Source: Clostridia bacterium
Lineage (GTDB): Bacteria > Bacillota > Clostridia > Christensenellales > UBA1242
NCBI GenBank assembly: GCA_028694075.1
Contig: JAQUUD010000032.1
Span: forward strand, 1-14,393
Length of the DNA stretch: 14,393 nucleotides
Direction of reading: 5' to 3'
This document shows, piece by piece, positions 1 to 6,590 of the stretch; the first letter of the stretch is position 1; every line of letters begins with the position of its first letter. A program made the translations under genes and the position numbers. The notes below the pieces were generated by a model. The model was not told the DNA's origin. It was given only the letters and a program-made list of their open reading frames with translations, and did not search any database.

Positions 1-430
1 AGTCAAACGGGCAAGTTTATAAATCAAACGGGCAAATCTAACGGAGTCAAACGGGCATTTCCAATAAGTCAAACGGACATTTCGAATGAGTCAAACGAAC
101 AAAGCGAGCGGGCGGAGTGAAACGAAGCAGGGCGAGCGGGCAAGTCGATAATCAAACGGGCGAGTCGACAGTCAAACGGACAAATCAATATCAAATGAGC
201 GGAACAACTTAGTCCAATGGGCGATTTTAACGAAGTCGACCGGGCAAAGCGAGCGGGCGAAGTAGGGCGAGCGGTCAACAAACCGGTCAAACGGACAAAC
301 CAAATAAGTCCAACGGACAAGTTTAATGGAGTTGAATGGACAAACAAATAATCAAATGGACAAAGCAACAAGTCGAACGGACAAGCCTAATGGAGTCATA
401 CGGATAAGTCAACAGACAAATGGGCAAATT
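1..430. repeat. Degenerate ~22-bp tandem repeat array, open at the left edge
   Basis: The core TCAAACGGRCAA recurs, with substitutions, at about 3, 24, 47, 69, 91, 152, 172, 191, 213, 236, 287, 309, 332, 352, 373 and 396. Each core is followed by 8-11 variable bases that often end in AATRAG or AATGGAG. Unit spacing is 19-23 bp, averaging about 22, so the units do not hold a reading frame. Two GC-rich insets (about 100-143 and 245-278) interrupt the rhythm and resemble each other. The stretch is T-poor and clearly GC-richer than the AT-rich DNA to its right. The minus-strand open frame across it is a by-product of low stop-codon density. Function is unknown. A decayed minisatellite, a protein-binding array or an iteron-like element are all possible. 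Confidence 0.85.
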
Positions 431-575
431 GACAAAAGCAAAGGTAGGTGTTTGGCTGGACTTTTATTAATTGAAAATAACGATAATATAAAACATAAAT
501 CATAAAATTAACCAAACATAAAATTTTTCAGATTTATATTTGCTAAAAACTTTGTTTTAATATAGAATATCATTT
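431..575. other. AT-rich spacer between repeat array and first gene
   Basis: Composition changes from the GC-richer repeat to AT-rich DNA at about 465. No open frame or RNA gene is visible. Its right end holds the candidate promoter of the metalloprotease gene that starts at 576. Confidence 0.5.
540..568 (+). promoter_or_regulatory. Candidate sigma-A-type promoter, possibly giving a leaderless mRNA
   Basis: TTGCTA (540-545) is followed, after a 17-base spacer, by TAGAAT (563-568). Only seven bases separate the -10 box from the ATG at 576, which would put the transcription start at or next to the start codon. No Shine-Dalgarno sequence lies before that ATG. In AT-rich DNA such boxes also occur by chance. 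Confidence 0.4.
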
Positions 576-1319
576 ATGGATTTATTTGAGTTCTTGCAAG
601 AATATTATATTTATATTATAATCGCTTTTGTTGTTGTGTTTGTTTTAATCGCTGTTATTATTGCAAATTATTCTTATGATTCTTTCGTTTATCAGTTTGA
701 GAAAATGAAAAAGGTCAGCGCAAGTTATAACGGCTCAGCATATGACCTTGCAGTGTTTTTTAATAATATAATTTTCAGTGGAATGCTGGATATAAAAATA
801 AATAATGACAAAGATGATTTGTCGCACGGCAGTTATATAACAGGCGGAGCGATTTTGAACTTATCAAGTGAGATTGCCGAGAGCAAAAGCATTGCTGGCA
901 TAGCAATTGTTGCCCACGAACTTGGGCACGCTAAACAACATTTCGAAAATTCGAAACGGCTCATTAACAATTTTGCTCTTTCAAGATTTGTTAAGTTTTT
1001 AGGTTTTTTAAATTATCCAATTTTCTTTTTGGCAATTTATCTTGCGGTTGTTGGGCTTTTGGAATATAGTTTGATTTGCTTAGGGTTTATTATCATTTCA
1101 TTCATCTTGGCAATAATTTTAAAATTTGTTACGATTAAACTTGAAAAAGATGCTTCTGACAGAGCGGTCGATTTGTTAAAGCAGTTTAGGATAATTCCCG
1201 ATAATGAAATTTTGCTTGTTAAAAAATTTTTGAAGTCTGCAAGAAAAACATATATAGGCGATTTTTTCAGAGCGCTTTTTGCTTGGACGGGACTCACCCG
1301 CAACACAAAGTTTTTTTAG
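576..1319 (+). CDS. YugP-like membrane zinc metallopeptidase, diverged copy
   Basis: This is a 247-residue protein of the neutral zinc metallopeptidase family typified by Bacillus YugP (Zn_peptidase_2). An N-terminal membrane segment covers residues 12-31. The zinc-binding HELGH motif is at 114-118 and supplies two histidines and the catalytic glutamate. Two hydrophobic helices lie at about 145-185. The likely third zinc ligand is E190 in LEKDAS, which corresponds to PVEFNAS in typical members. The motif and the membrane topology suggest an active integral-membrane protease; its substrate is unknown. The region before HELGH lacks the Asp-x-Tyr-x-Pro segment seen in the downstream paralogue at 1726-2439 and reads LSHGSYITGGAILNLS instead. 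An in-frame stop at 558-560 makes the ATG at 576 the only good start, although it has no Shine-Dalgarno. Family assignment is firm; the role is not known. Confidence 0.85.
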   Translation: MDLFEFLQEYYIYIIIAFVVVFVLIAVIIANYSYDSFVYQFEKMKKVSASYNGSAYDLAVFFNNIIFSGMLDIKINNDKDDLSHGSYITGGAILNLSSEIAESKSIAGIAIVAHELGHAKQHFENSKRLINNFALSRFVKFLGFLNYPIFFLAIYLAVVGLLEYSLICLGFIIISFILAIILKFVTIKLEKDASDRAVDLLKQFRIIPDNEILLVKKFLKSARKTYIGDFFRALFAWTGLTRNTKFF

Positions 1320-1725
1320 AAGATTTTTTTAGAGTTGTCGTTGAATAAATGATATTGCTGGATTAAAAGCATTTATTTGAATGTGTTTGGTTGCTTTATG
1401 TGTATTTGGGTGAGTACTTGGGCGTTTGTTCGGGTGTTGATAATGCTTGGAAAAATTTGGGTGGTTATTTAGTGCGCCTCTTGCGTTTTCTCGGGTTCGT
1501 TGCTTAGTTGCGTAGACGTTTATATTTCGCAAAATAAAAAATTACAATTATAATTTGCAAAAAATAAAAATATATATTAATATAAGATGTTTAATGAAAG
1601 TTGCATTTAGTTTAATTGTTTGATATAATTGATTTTATAAAATGATAATAAAGTTGTTTATTTGCACATTAGAAAAACAATTTTCATAAATTGAAAAAGA
1701 TTTAAAAACGAAAATAGGAGAAAAG
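1320..1725. other. 406-bp intergenic region with a G/T-rich patch
   Basis: No convincing gene is visible. Bases 1366-1510 are rich in G and T on the plus strand, with GGG runs at about 1408, 1420, 1432, 1459 and 1493; the first three are exactly 12 bp apart. From about 1520 the sequence is plain AT-rich DNA that carries the promoter of the next gene. A 67-codon minus-strand frame crosses the patch, but it is dominated by Asn, His, Thr and Pro and has no visible ribosome binding site, so I treat it as spurious. Confidence 0.5.
1601..1629 (+). promoter_or_regulatory. Sigma-A-type promoter of the second metalloprotease gene
   Basis: TTGCAT (1601-1606) is followed after 17 bases by a consensus TATAAT (1624-1629). 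The bases TGA directly precede the -10 box and form an extended -10. Transcription would start near 1636 and give a leader of about 90 bases before the ATG at 1726. Confidence 0.65.
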
Positions 1726-2439
1726 ATGTTTTATTTAACTTATTATTTAATGGGGATTTTGCTATTGCCCGGCTTGATTTACGCAATTGTTGTTCAGACA
1801 AGGGTTTCAAGAGCGTTCCGAACTTATAGCAAAACATTAAGTTCAAAAGGTTTAACCGCACAAGAAGCGTGCAAAAGGCTTTTAACAAATGCTGGAGTAA
1901 CCGATGTTGCAATAACTCGCATTGGCGGAGAAATGACAGACAATTATAATCCGAAAACGAAAGTGCTAAGTTTGTCGGACAGCGTTTATAATTCAACATC
2001 AATAAGTGCGCTTGGTGTGGCTGCTCACGAAGCCGGTCACGCAATTCAGCACGCAGAAAATTATGCTCCGCTGAAAACGCGAAACGTTTTGGGGGCAATC
2101 AGTAATGTTTGTTCAAAAGTTTTATGGCCGTTTATAATTATTGGCATACTGCTTTCCGCCTTTTCTTACTTTGCAATGGGCGAAATTTTTCTCTGGGCGG
2201 GAGTAATATTTTTTGGCGTTTCGGTTATCTTTTCGCTGGTTACATTGCCGGTTGAGTTTAATGCTTCAAAAAGAGCATTGACAAATTTAGTTGACGGCGG
2301 AGTTTTGGACACCACAGAAGTCAAGGGCGCAAAAGTTGTTTTAGATGCAGCGGCACAAACATATGTGGCAGCGTTAATCATTTCAATTTTATATCTATTA
2401 AGATTTGTGCTTGCAATTTTCGTATCTAGAAGTGAATGA
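1726..2439 (+). CDS. YugP-family membrane zinc metallopeptidase
   Basis: This 237-residue protein matches the usual length and plan of Bacillus YugP. An N-terminal membrane helix covers about residues 3-23. DNYNP is at 72-76 before the active site, and HEAGH at 101-105 holds the zinc-binding histidines and catalytic glutamate. Two membrane helices follow (about 133-172), then PVEFNASKRA at 175-184 with probable third zinc ligand E177, and a C-terminal hydrophobic helix (about 213-233). It is predicted to be an active integral-membrane metalloprotease with unknown substrate. AGGAG five bases before the ATG fixes the start. It lies 406 bp downstream of a paralogue in the same orientation but has its own promoter, so the two are probably separate transcription units. 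This copy is the more canonical of the pair. Confidence 0.93.
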   Translation: MFYLTYYLMGILLLPGLIYAIVVQTRVSRAFRTYSKTLSSKGLTAQEACKRLLTNAGVTDVAITRIGGEMTDNYNPKTKVLSLSDSVYNSTSISALGVAAHEAGHAIQHAENYAPLKTRNVLGAISNVCSKVLWPFIIIGILLSAFSYFAMGEIFLWAGVIFFGVSVIFSLVTLPVEFNASKRALTNLVDGGVLDTTEVKGAKVVLDAAAQTYVAALIISILYLLRFVLAIFVSRSE

Positions 2440-2581
2440 TATATATTTTAAATTTTGATTTAAATTTTTAATTTAATAAAGCATTGTTTTTAAATTATTG
2501 AATAAAAATGTTTGAATATTTAAAATTTACTTTCAAAATATTAATAATAAAAAATTGCAATAATTTAAAAAATAATAAAAT

Positions 2582-2615
2582 AAACCTAATTTTTTTACAA
2601 TTAATTAGGTTTTTT
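2582..2615. terminator. Bidirectional intrinsic terminator between convergent genes
   Basis: AAACCTAATT (2582-2591) pairs perfectly with AATTAGGTTT (2603-2612) to form a 10-bp stem with an 11-base loop, and the stem runs into a T tract (2610-2615). On the other strand the hairpin is followed by the T-rich complement of the A-rich sequence at 2560-2581. It sits between the forward metalloprotease gene and the minus-strand gene at 2712, so it may serve both. The half-site AATTAGGTTT recurs at 2651-2660. Confidence 0.8.
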
Positions 2616-2711
2616 AATTTATTTATTTTATTTAATTTGAAATTTTTAATAATTAGGTTTAAAGTTAATAAAGTTTAAAGTTTGATATTGTAAATAAAAA
2701 TTTAATAGTTT

Positions 2712-3221
2712 TCAAGATAATCGTCTTCTGCGATTGCATTCAATCATACAAGTTATTATTCTAAGTTCATTGAGTATTTCAGTCAAAAGATTGTTTGTTA
2801 TTTGCAACTGACCGTTTGTGTAATCAGGAAATGTTGTGCCATTTAATAAATTTGCGTTCAAGTAATCAAGATTATTATCAAAAATTTGATTTGTCAAAGG
2901 TTGCTCGCTGGTTATATTTGCTTTTGCTTGATTTGGTGCAACATTGCTTTGCAGTTCGGTTGTTTGATTGTTGTTTTGATTGTTTGGGTGAGCAAATAAA
3001 TGCGGTTGAAAGTTATTATCAGGCTGAACGGTATAACCGTATTTGCTTAAAACGGTTGAATAAGCACTTGCCATTTCTTTTAACACATTTTCATCTAGCG
3101 GAGGAGAATCGTTATATTTTTTTAAATTTTCAGCAAGACTTTTGGGCGTTTGTTTTGAATTAAAACGATTAAAAAAGTTTTTTCTAAACAACGCATTTTG
3201 ATTGCTTACATTATTTTCCAT
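2712..3221 (-). CDS. Uncharacterised Asn/Gln-rich protein
   Basis: The frame encodes 169 residues from the ATG at 3221, or 175 from an in-frame TTG at 3239. Neither start has a Shine-Dalgarno; I prefer the ATG. The N-terminal third is basic and charged, with repeated Phe and Asn (about residues 7-25). The middle (about 70-125) is low complexity, rich in Asn, Gln, Pro and Thr. The C-terminus has a predicted amphipathic helix (LLTEILNELRIITCMIE) and ends in a basic CNRRRRLS tail. There is no signal peptide or membrane segment. The composition resembles small linker-containing proteins of sporulating Bacillota, but I recognise no family. It lies downstream of rsmH, with a terminator-like hairpin and its own promoter between them, so it is probably transcribed separately. 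Confidence 0.65.
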   Translation of the reverse strand: MENNVSNQNALFRKNFFNRFNSKQTPKSLAENLKKYNDSPPLDENVLKEMASAYSTVLSKYGYTVQPDNNFQPHLFAHPNNQNNNQTTELQSNVAPNQAKANITSEQPLTNQIFDNNLDYLNANLLNGTTFPDYTNGQLQITNNLLTEILNELRIITCMIECNRRRRLS

Positions 3222-3258
3222 CAAAAATTTATATGACAATCAAAAAAAATTTGTTAAT

Positions 3259-3267
3259 ATTATATCA
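3259..3267 (-). promoter_or_regulatory. Extended -10 promoter element
   Basis: Read on the minus strand, TGA is followed directly by TATAAT (3264 down to 3259), an extended -10 element. No good -35 box is visible. Transcription from about 3252 would give a leader of about 31 bases before the preferred ATG at 3221. Confidence 0.45.
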
Positions 3268-3347
3268 ATTAAAAAAGTTTAAAATAAACATTATTAATTA
3301 AAAAATAAATTAATAAAATAAATTAAAAGGAATTTAAAAAATAAAAG

Positions 3348-3377
3348 AAATATTATTAATTAGTATTAATGATATTT
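3348..3377 (-). terminator. Probable terminator of the helD-rsmH unit
   Basis: The arms 3348-3360 and 3365-3377 form a 13-bp AT-rich stem with the 4-base loop TAGT and one mismatch (C-A on the minus strand, a G-U pair on the plus strand). Read on the minus strand, the hairpin lies 37 bases after the end of rsmH and is followed by a T-rich run. The stem has almost no G-C pairs, so termination may be inefficient. Confidence 0.5.
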
Positions 3378-3413
3378 TTGAAATAATAAAATAAAATATT
3401 TAAATTAAAAACA

Positions 3414-4343
3414 TTAAATTTTTTCAGCAATTCTAAGTTTTGCGCTGGTGGAGCGTGGGTTCGTTGTTTGTTCTTCTTGTGATGCGGTTATTGGCTTGCG
3501 GTTTATTAACTTGAGTTTTGGCTTGTGACCGCAAATGCAAACAGGAGTGCCGGGCGGGCAAATGCAACCTGATGCATTAAACTTGAAAACTGTTTTTACA
3601 ATGCGGTCTTCCAAAGAATGAAAAGACATAACAAAAATTCTTCCGCCCAAGTTTAATCTTCCAATCATTTTATTAAGCGATTTTTCCAGCCCTGCAAGTT
3701 CCTGATTTACTTCAATACGCAATGCTTGAAAAGTTTTCTTTCCCGCCCCGCCACTTTTATAAACAATTCTTTTAGGCAAACACTGTTCGATAATAAAATT
3801 TAATTCTTTTGTTGTTTTTATTAATGCGGTTTGACGATGTTTTACTATATTATTTACAATCAAATTAGCAAACTGCTCTTCGCCATAAATTTTAAGAATT
3901 TTAATAAGGTCTTGTTTGCTATAGGTGTTTACAACATCAAATGCAGTTAATTCTTGGTTTTTATCCATTCTCATATCAAGCGGACCATCAAAGCGAAATG
4001 AAAAACCACGCTCTGCTGTGTCAATTTGATGTGAACTAACTCCCAAATCCAGCAAAAAGCCATCAACTTTTTCAATATTTAAATTATCAAGCACACTCTC
4101 AAAATTCTTGAAGTCGCTTTTGACCAGTGTTACATTTGAAAAATTTTTCAATTGCACGCCTGCGAACTTCAAAGCTTCTTCATCTTTGTCGATTCCAATT
4201 AATCTGCCGTTTGGTATATGCTTAATAATCTCAACTGAATGTCCTGCTCCGCCTAATGTGCAATCAACAAAAATATCGGAAGGCTTTAAAGTTAATGCGT
4301 CTGTTATTTCCTTTAACATAATCGGTTTGTGAAAAATTTCCAT
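3414..4343 (-). CDS. rsmH: 16S rRNA (cytosine-1402-N4)-methyltransferase RsmH (MraW)
   Basis: This 309-residue protein transfers a methyl group from S-adenosylmethionine to N4 of C1402 in the decoding centre of 16S rRNA. The whole family signature is visible: an N-terminal HKPIML, the SAM-binding DCTLGGAGHS at 27-36, GIDKDEEAL at 50-58, LLDLGVSSHQ at 97-106, RGFSFRFDGPLDMRMD at 112-127, FQALRIEVNQEL at 205-216, SFHSLEDRIVK at 240-250, the cysteine loop CICPPGTPVCIC at 260-271, and NPRSTSAKLRIAEK near the end. Length is normal and no key segment is missing. AAGGA lies 12 bases before the ATG. It follows the helicase gene by 51 bp on the same strand and is probably co-transcribed with it. In most Bacillota this gene sits with mraZ, ftsL and pbpB; none of those genes is here. 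Confidence 0.97.
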   Translation of the reverse strand: MEIFHKPIMLKEITDALTLKPSDIFVDCTLGGAGHSVEIIKHIPNGRLIGIDKDEEALKFAGVQLKNFSNVTLVKSDFKNFESVLDNLNIEKVDGFLLDLGVSSHQIDTAERGFSFRFDGPLDMRMDKNQELTAFDVVNTYSKQDLIKILKIYGEEQFANLIVNNIVKHRQTALIKTTKELNFIIEQCLPKRIVYKSGGAGKKTFQALRIEVNQELAGLEKSLNKMIGRLNLGGRIFVMSFHSLEDRIVKTVFKFNASGCICPPGTPVCICGHKPKLKLINRKPITASQEEQTTNPRSTSAKLRIAEKI

Positions 4344-4394
4344 TTTTATAGTGTATCCTTTTGTAATTTAAGATAAATGAAATTAATTAAATTT

Positions 4395-6398
4395 TTACAA
4401 AACAACAAGTTCGTGAAGTGCTCTGGTGCAGGCAATATATGTAATTTTTTTATTTATATTTTCGTCAAAAATTTTATTTCTTACATAAATGACGGCATCA
4501 TACTCAAGCCCTTTAGCAAAGATGCAAGGCAATAAGTTAAGTTTTCCGCTTGCCTTGCCACTGTTATTATCAATCAATTGCACATCGAAACCTTTACTTA
4601 AATTTGAATATAAAATCTCGCTTTGCTCTGTGCTTGCGGTTATTATTGCAATCTTATCATATTTTTTTGACAACAACTCAATCTCGCTGGAAAGTATTTT
4701 AAAAAAGTTTGATTTTTCATCATACACACGAACGCTTTCCCCGTGTCTATCAAAATTTTTTATGTTTTTTAACCCTATTAAATCATTGTTGAACTCAGTT
4801 ATTTCAACGGTTGACCGATATGCTTTGTTAATTTGCAACAATTCCCCGCCAATCAAATTTTTCAAATCTTGCAAATATTTTTCGTCTAAATCTTTTTCAA
4901 AACTTTGATAAATATCCCCGAGTATTGTTTTTTTGCAAGGAAAAATTATATTAAACAAATGATAAACAACCGGCGAATAATCTTGCATTTCATCAATAAC
5001 AACATGTTTAAAATGCTCTTCTGTTTCAATTCCGATTAAATAATTTTTAATGAACAAAATTGCCGGAACATCTTCGAACCCGATTTTTAAATTACCTGAA
5101 GCGGTTAAATATTCCCTTAAATCCAAATTTAAACTGTTCAAAAATTCTTTATAAAGACCTTTTATGTCAGAGTTTTCAAACATACCAAGAAGAACTTTTT
5201 TTATTCTTGCAAAAACATTTTTTTCATCTTGTTTCGCAATATCAAGTTTGTCCAGCAAATAATCAGTTATCCATTCAATTCTTATAGACGGCATTTTCTT
5301 GGCATATTTTTCGTTATAAAGTTTATTTATTTCATCTGCTTTAAAAACATCTGTTCCAACAACAATATCTTTTGCGTGAAAACTTGCATTTAAATATTGC
5401 GTAAAAAAATCTTTTAATTTATTATAAAATTCAAAACTTGACTTATAAGCAATTTCTTTTGCACGCTCAATTTTACCTTTCAATAAATCTTCAATCATTT
5501 CGTTTTTGTTTTCAAATTCAACAAACCCAGTCAGTTCTTTTTTTGCAATTTCATCAAGGGTTGTTTTAGGAGTGTTTTGCTCCCCTAACTCAGGAAGCAC
5601 ATTGTTGATGTAATCAGAAAACAAACTGCTCGGCGATATAATTAAAATATCGTTCGAAGAAATTTTGTTTTTATAAATCAAATATGCCACTCTGTGAAGT
5701 GCAATTGATGTTTTACCACTGCCCGCAACTCCTTGAACAATTAAATTAATGTTTTCGTCGTTTCTTATAATTTTGTTTTGCTCTGCTTGAATTGTGGCAA
5801 CAATTGTTTTCATTTTGTCAGTGCTGTTATTTCCAAGCACCTCTTTCAAAATATCATCACCGATTGTCAAACTGCTGTCAAAAGCATAAACAAGTTCCCG
5901 TTTTAATGTTTTATATTGTCTTTTTAATGATATTTCACCATTAATCTGCCCTTCGGGAGAAGTATATCCTGCGCGCCCCAGCGAAAAGTCATAATACAAA
6001 GAACAAAAAGGGGCGCGCCAGTCCAATGCAAGCGGAAATGTTTGATTTTTTTTCAAAATAGTGGCAATCCCAATGTAATAATTTTGTGCTGTTTTTTCAT
6101 CATCAGCAACAAAATCAATTCTTCCGAAGTAAGGGCTTAATGCCTGTTTTTGAATAACAAATTGTTTTTGTTTAAGAGCATCAAAGTCTTGGTGAAATTT
6201 TTCAATAATATTATGTTGAACTGCAACTTCCTCATCGTCCATTTCATAAAAAGAATTTGCCATATTTAAAGACAATTCTCTTACAAAATCATCGCATTTT
6301 GAAACAGCCTTTTCCATAGTTTCAAGCATTTCATCAATTGTATCTTGGACCATATTTAAATAAGCAACTTCAATTTTTATTTGATTTTCATTAAGCAT
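4395..6398 (-). CDS. helD: HelD-like superfamily 1 (UvrD/Rep-type) helicase
   Basis: The 667-residue protein has all core motifs of an SF1 ATPase: a Q-like motif QAEQNKIIR at 204-212, Walker A GVAGSGKTS at 223-231, Walker B VVIDEMQDYSP at 466-476, LGDIYQSF at 493-500, the arginine motif YRST at 527-530, AKGLEYDAVI at 628-637 and YIACTRALHEL at 654-664. The first 85 residues are predicted to be helical and probably coiled-coil. They are followed by SPYFGRIDF (88-96) and LDWRAPFCSLYYD (125-137), which are typical of HelD rather than UvrD. HelD proteins use ATP to strip stalled RNA polymerase from DNA. At 667 residues it is shorter than Bacillus HelD (about 770). AAGGAG five bases before the ATG supports the start. 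Family is firm; the polymerase-recycling role is inferred from homology. Confidence 0.88.
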   Translation of the reverse strand: MLNENQIKIEVAYLNMVQDTIDEMLETMEKAVSKCDDFVRELSLNMANSFYEMDDEEVAVQHNIIEKFHQDFDALKQKQFVIQKQALSPYFGRIDFVADDEKTAQNYYIGIATILKKNQTFPLALDWRAPFCSLYYDFSLGRAGYTSPEGQINGEISLKRQYKTLKRELVYAFDSSLTIGDDILKEVLGNNSTDKMKTIVATIQAEQNKIIRNDENINLIVQGVAGSGKTSIALHRVAYLIYKNKISSNDILIISPSSLFSDYINNVLPELGEQNTPKTTLDEIAKKELTGFVEFENKNEMIEDLLKGKIERAKEIAYKSSFEFYNKLKDFFTQYLNASFHAKDIVVGTDVFKADEINKLYNEKYAKKMPSIRIEWITDYLLDKLDIAKQDEKNVFARIKKVLLGMFENSDIKGLYKEFLNSLNLDLREYLTASGNLKIGFEDVPAILFIKNYLIGIETEEHFKHVVIDEMQDYSPVVYHLFNIIFPCKKTILGDIYQSFEKDLDEKYLQDLKNLIGGELLQINKAYRSTVEITEFNNDLIGLKNIKNFDRHGESVRVYDEKSNFFKILSSEIELLSKKYDKIAIITASTEQSEILYSNLSKGFDVQLIDNNSGKASGKLNLLPCIFAKGLEYDAVIYVRNKIFDENINKKITYIACTRALHELVVL

Positions 6399-6451
6399 AA
6401 AAACTCCTTTTTCTTATAAATGTAAATTGATTAAATTTAAACCGATTTTAA

Positions 6452-6473
6452 AAGATATTAATAAAAATATCTT
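6452..6473 (-). terminator. Weak hairpin between the GLUG-protein gene and helD
   Basis: AAGATATT (6452-6459) and AATATCTT (6466-6473) form a perfect 8-bp stem with a 6-base loop. Read on the minus strand it comes about 120 bases after the end of the GLUG-protein gene and is followed by TTTTAAAAT. The stem is AT-rich and the T run short, so it is a weak terminator candidate only. Confidence 0.35.
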
Positions 6474-6590
6474 AACATTTTTATATTTTTTTATCTACTG
6501 ATTTTTGATTTGTAATTATTAATTAAAAATGCTAAATCATTTTGTTAACTAGCAAAAATTAAAGTTATAAAATGAATTTAGAATAATATT

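Noticed and set aside
69..371. 100-codon minus-strand open frame across the left repeat array.
   Set aside because: Repeat spacing is not a multiple of three, the translation is irregular and low in acidic residues, and there is no ribosome binding site. It is explained by the repeat composition.
1..430. The array as a CRISPR locus.
   Set aside because: Cores are about 12 bp and degenerate, gaps are only 8-11 bp, and no cas gene is present.
1329..1532. 67-codon minus-strand open frame between the two metalloprotease genes.
   Set aside because: Composition is dominated by Asn, His, Thr and Pro, there is no ribosome binding site, and it is a product of the G/T-rich top strand.
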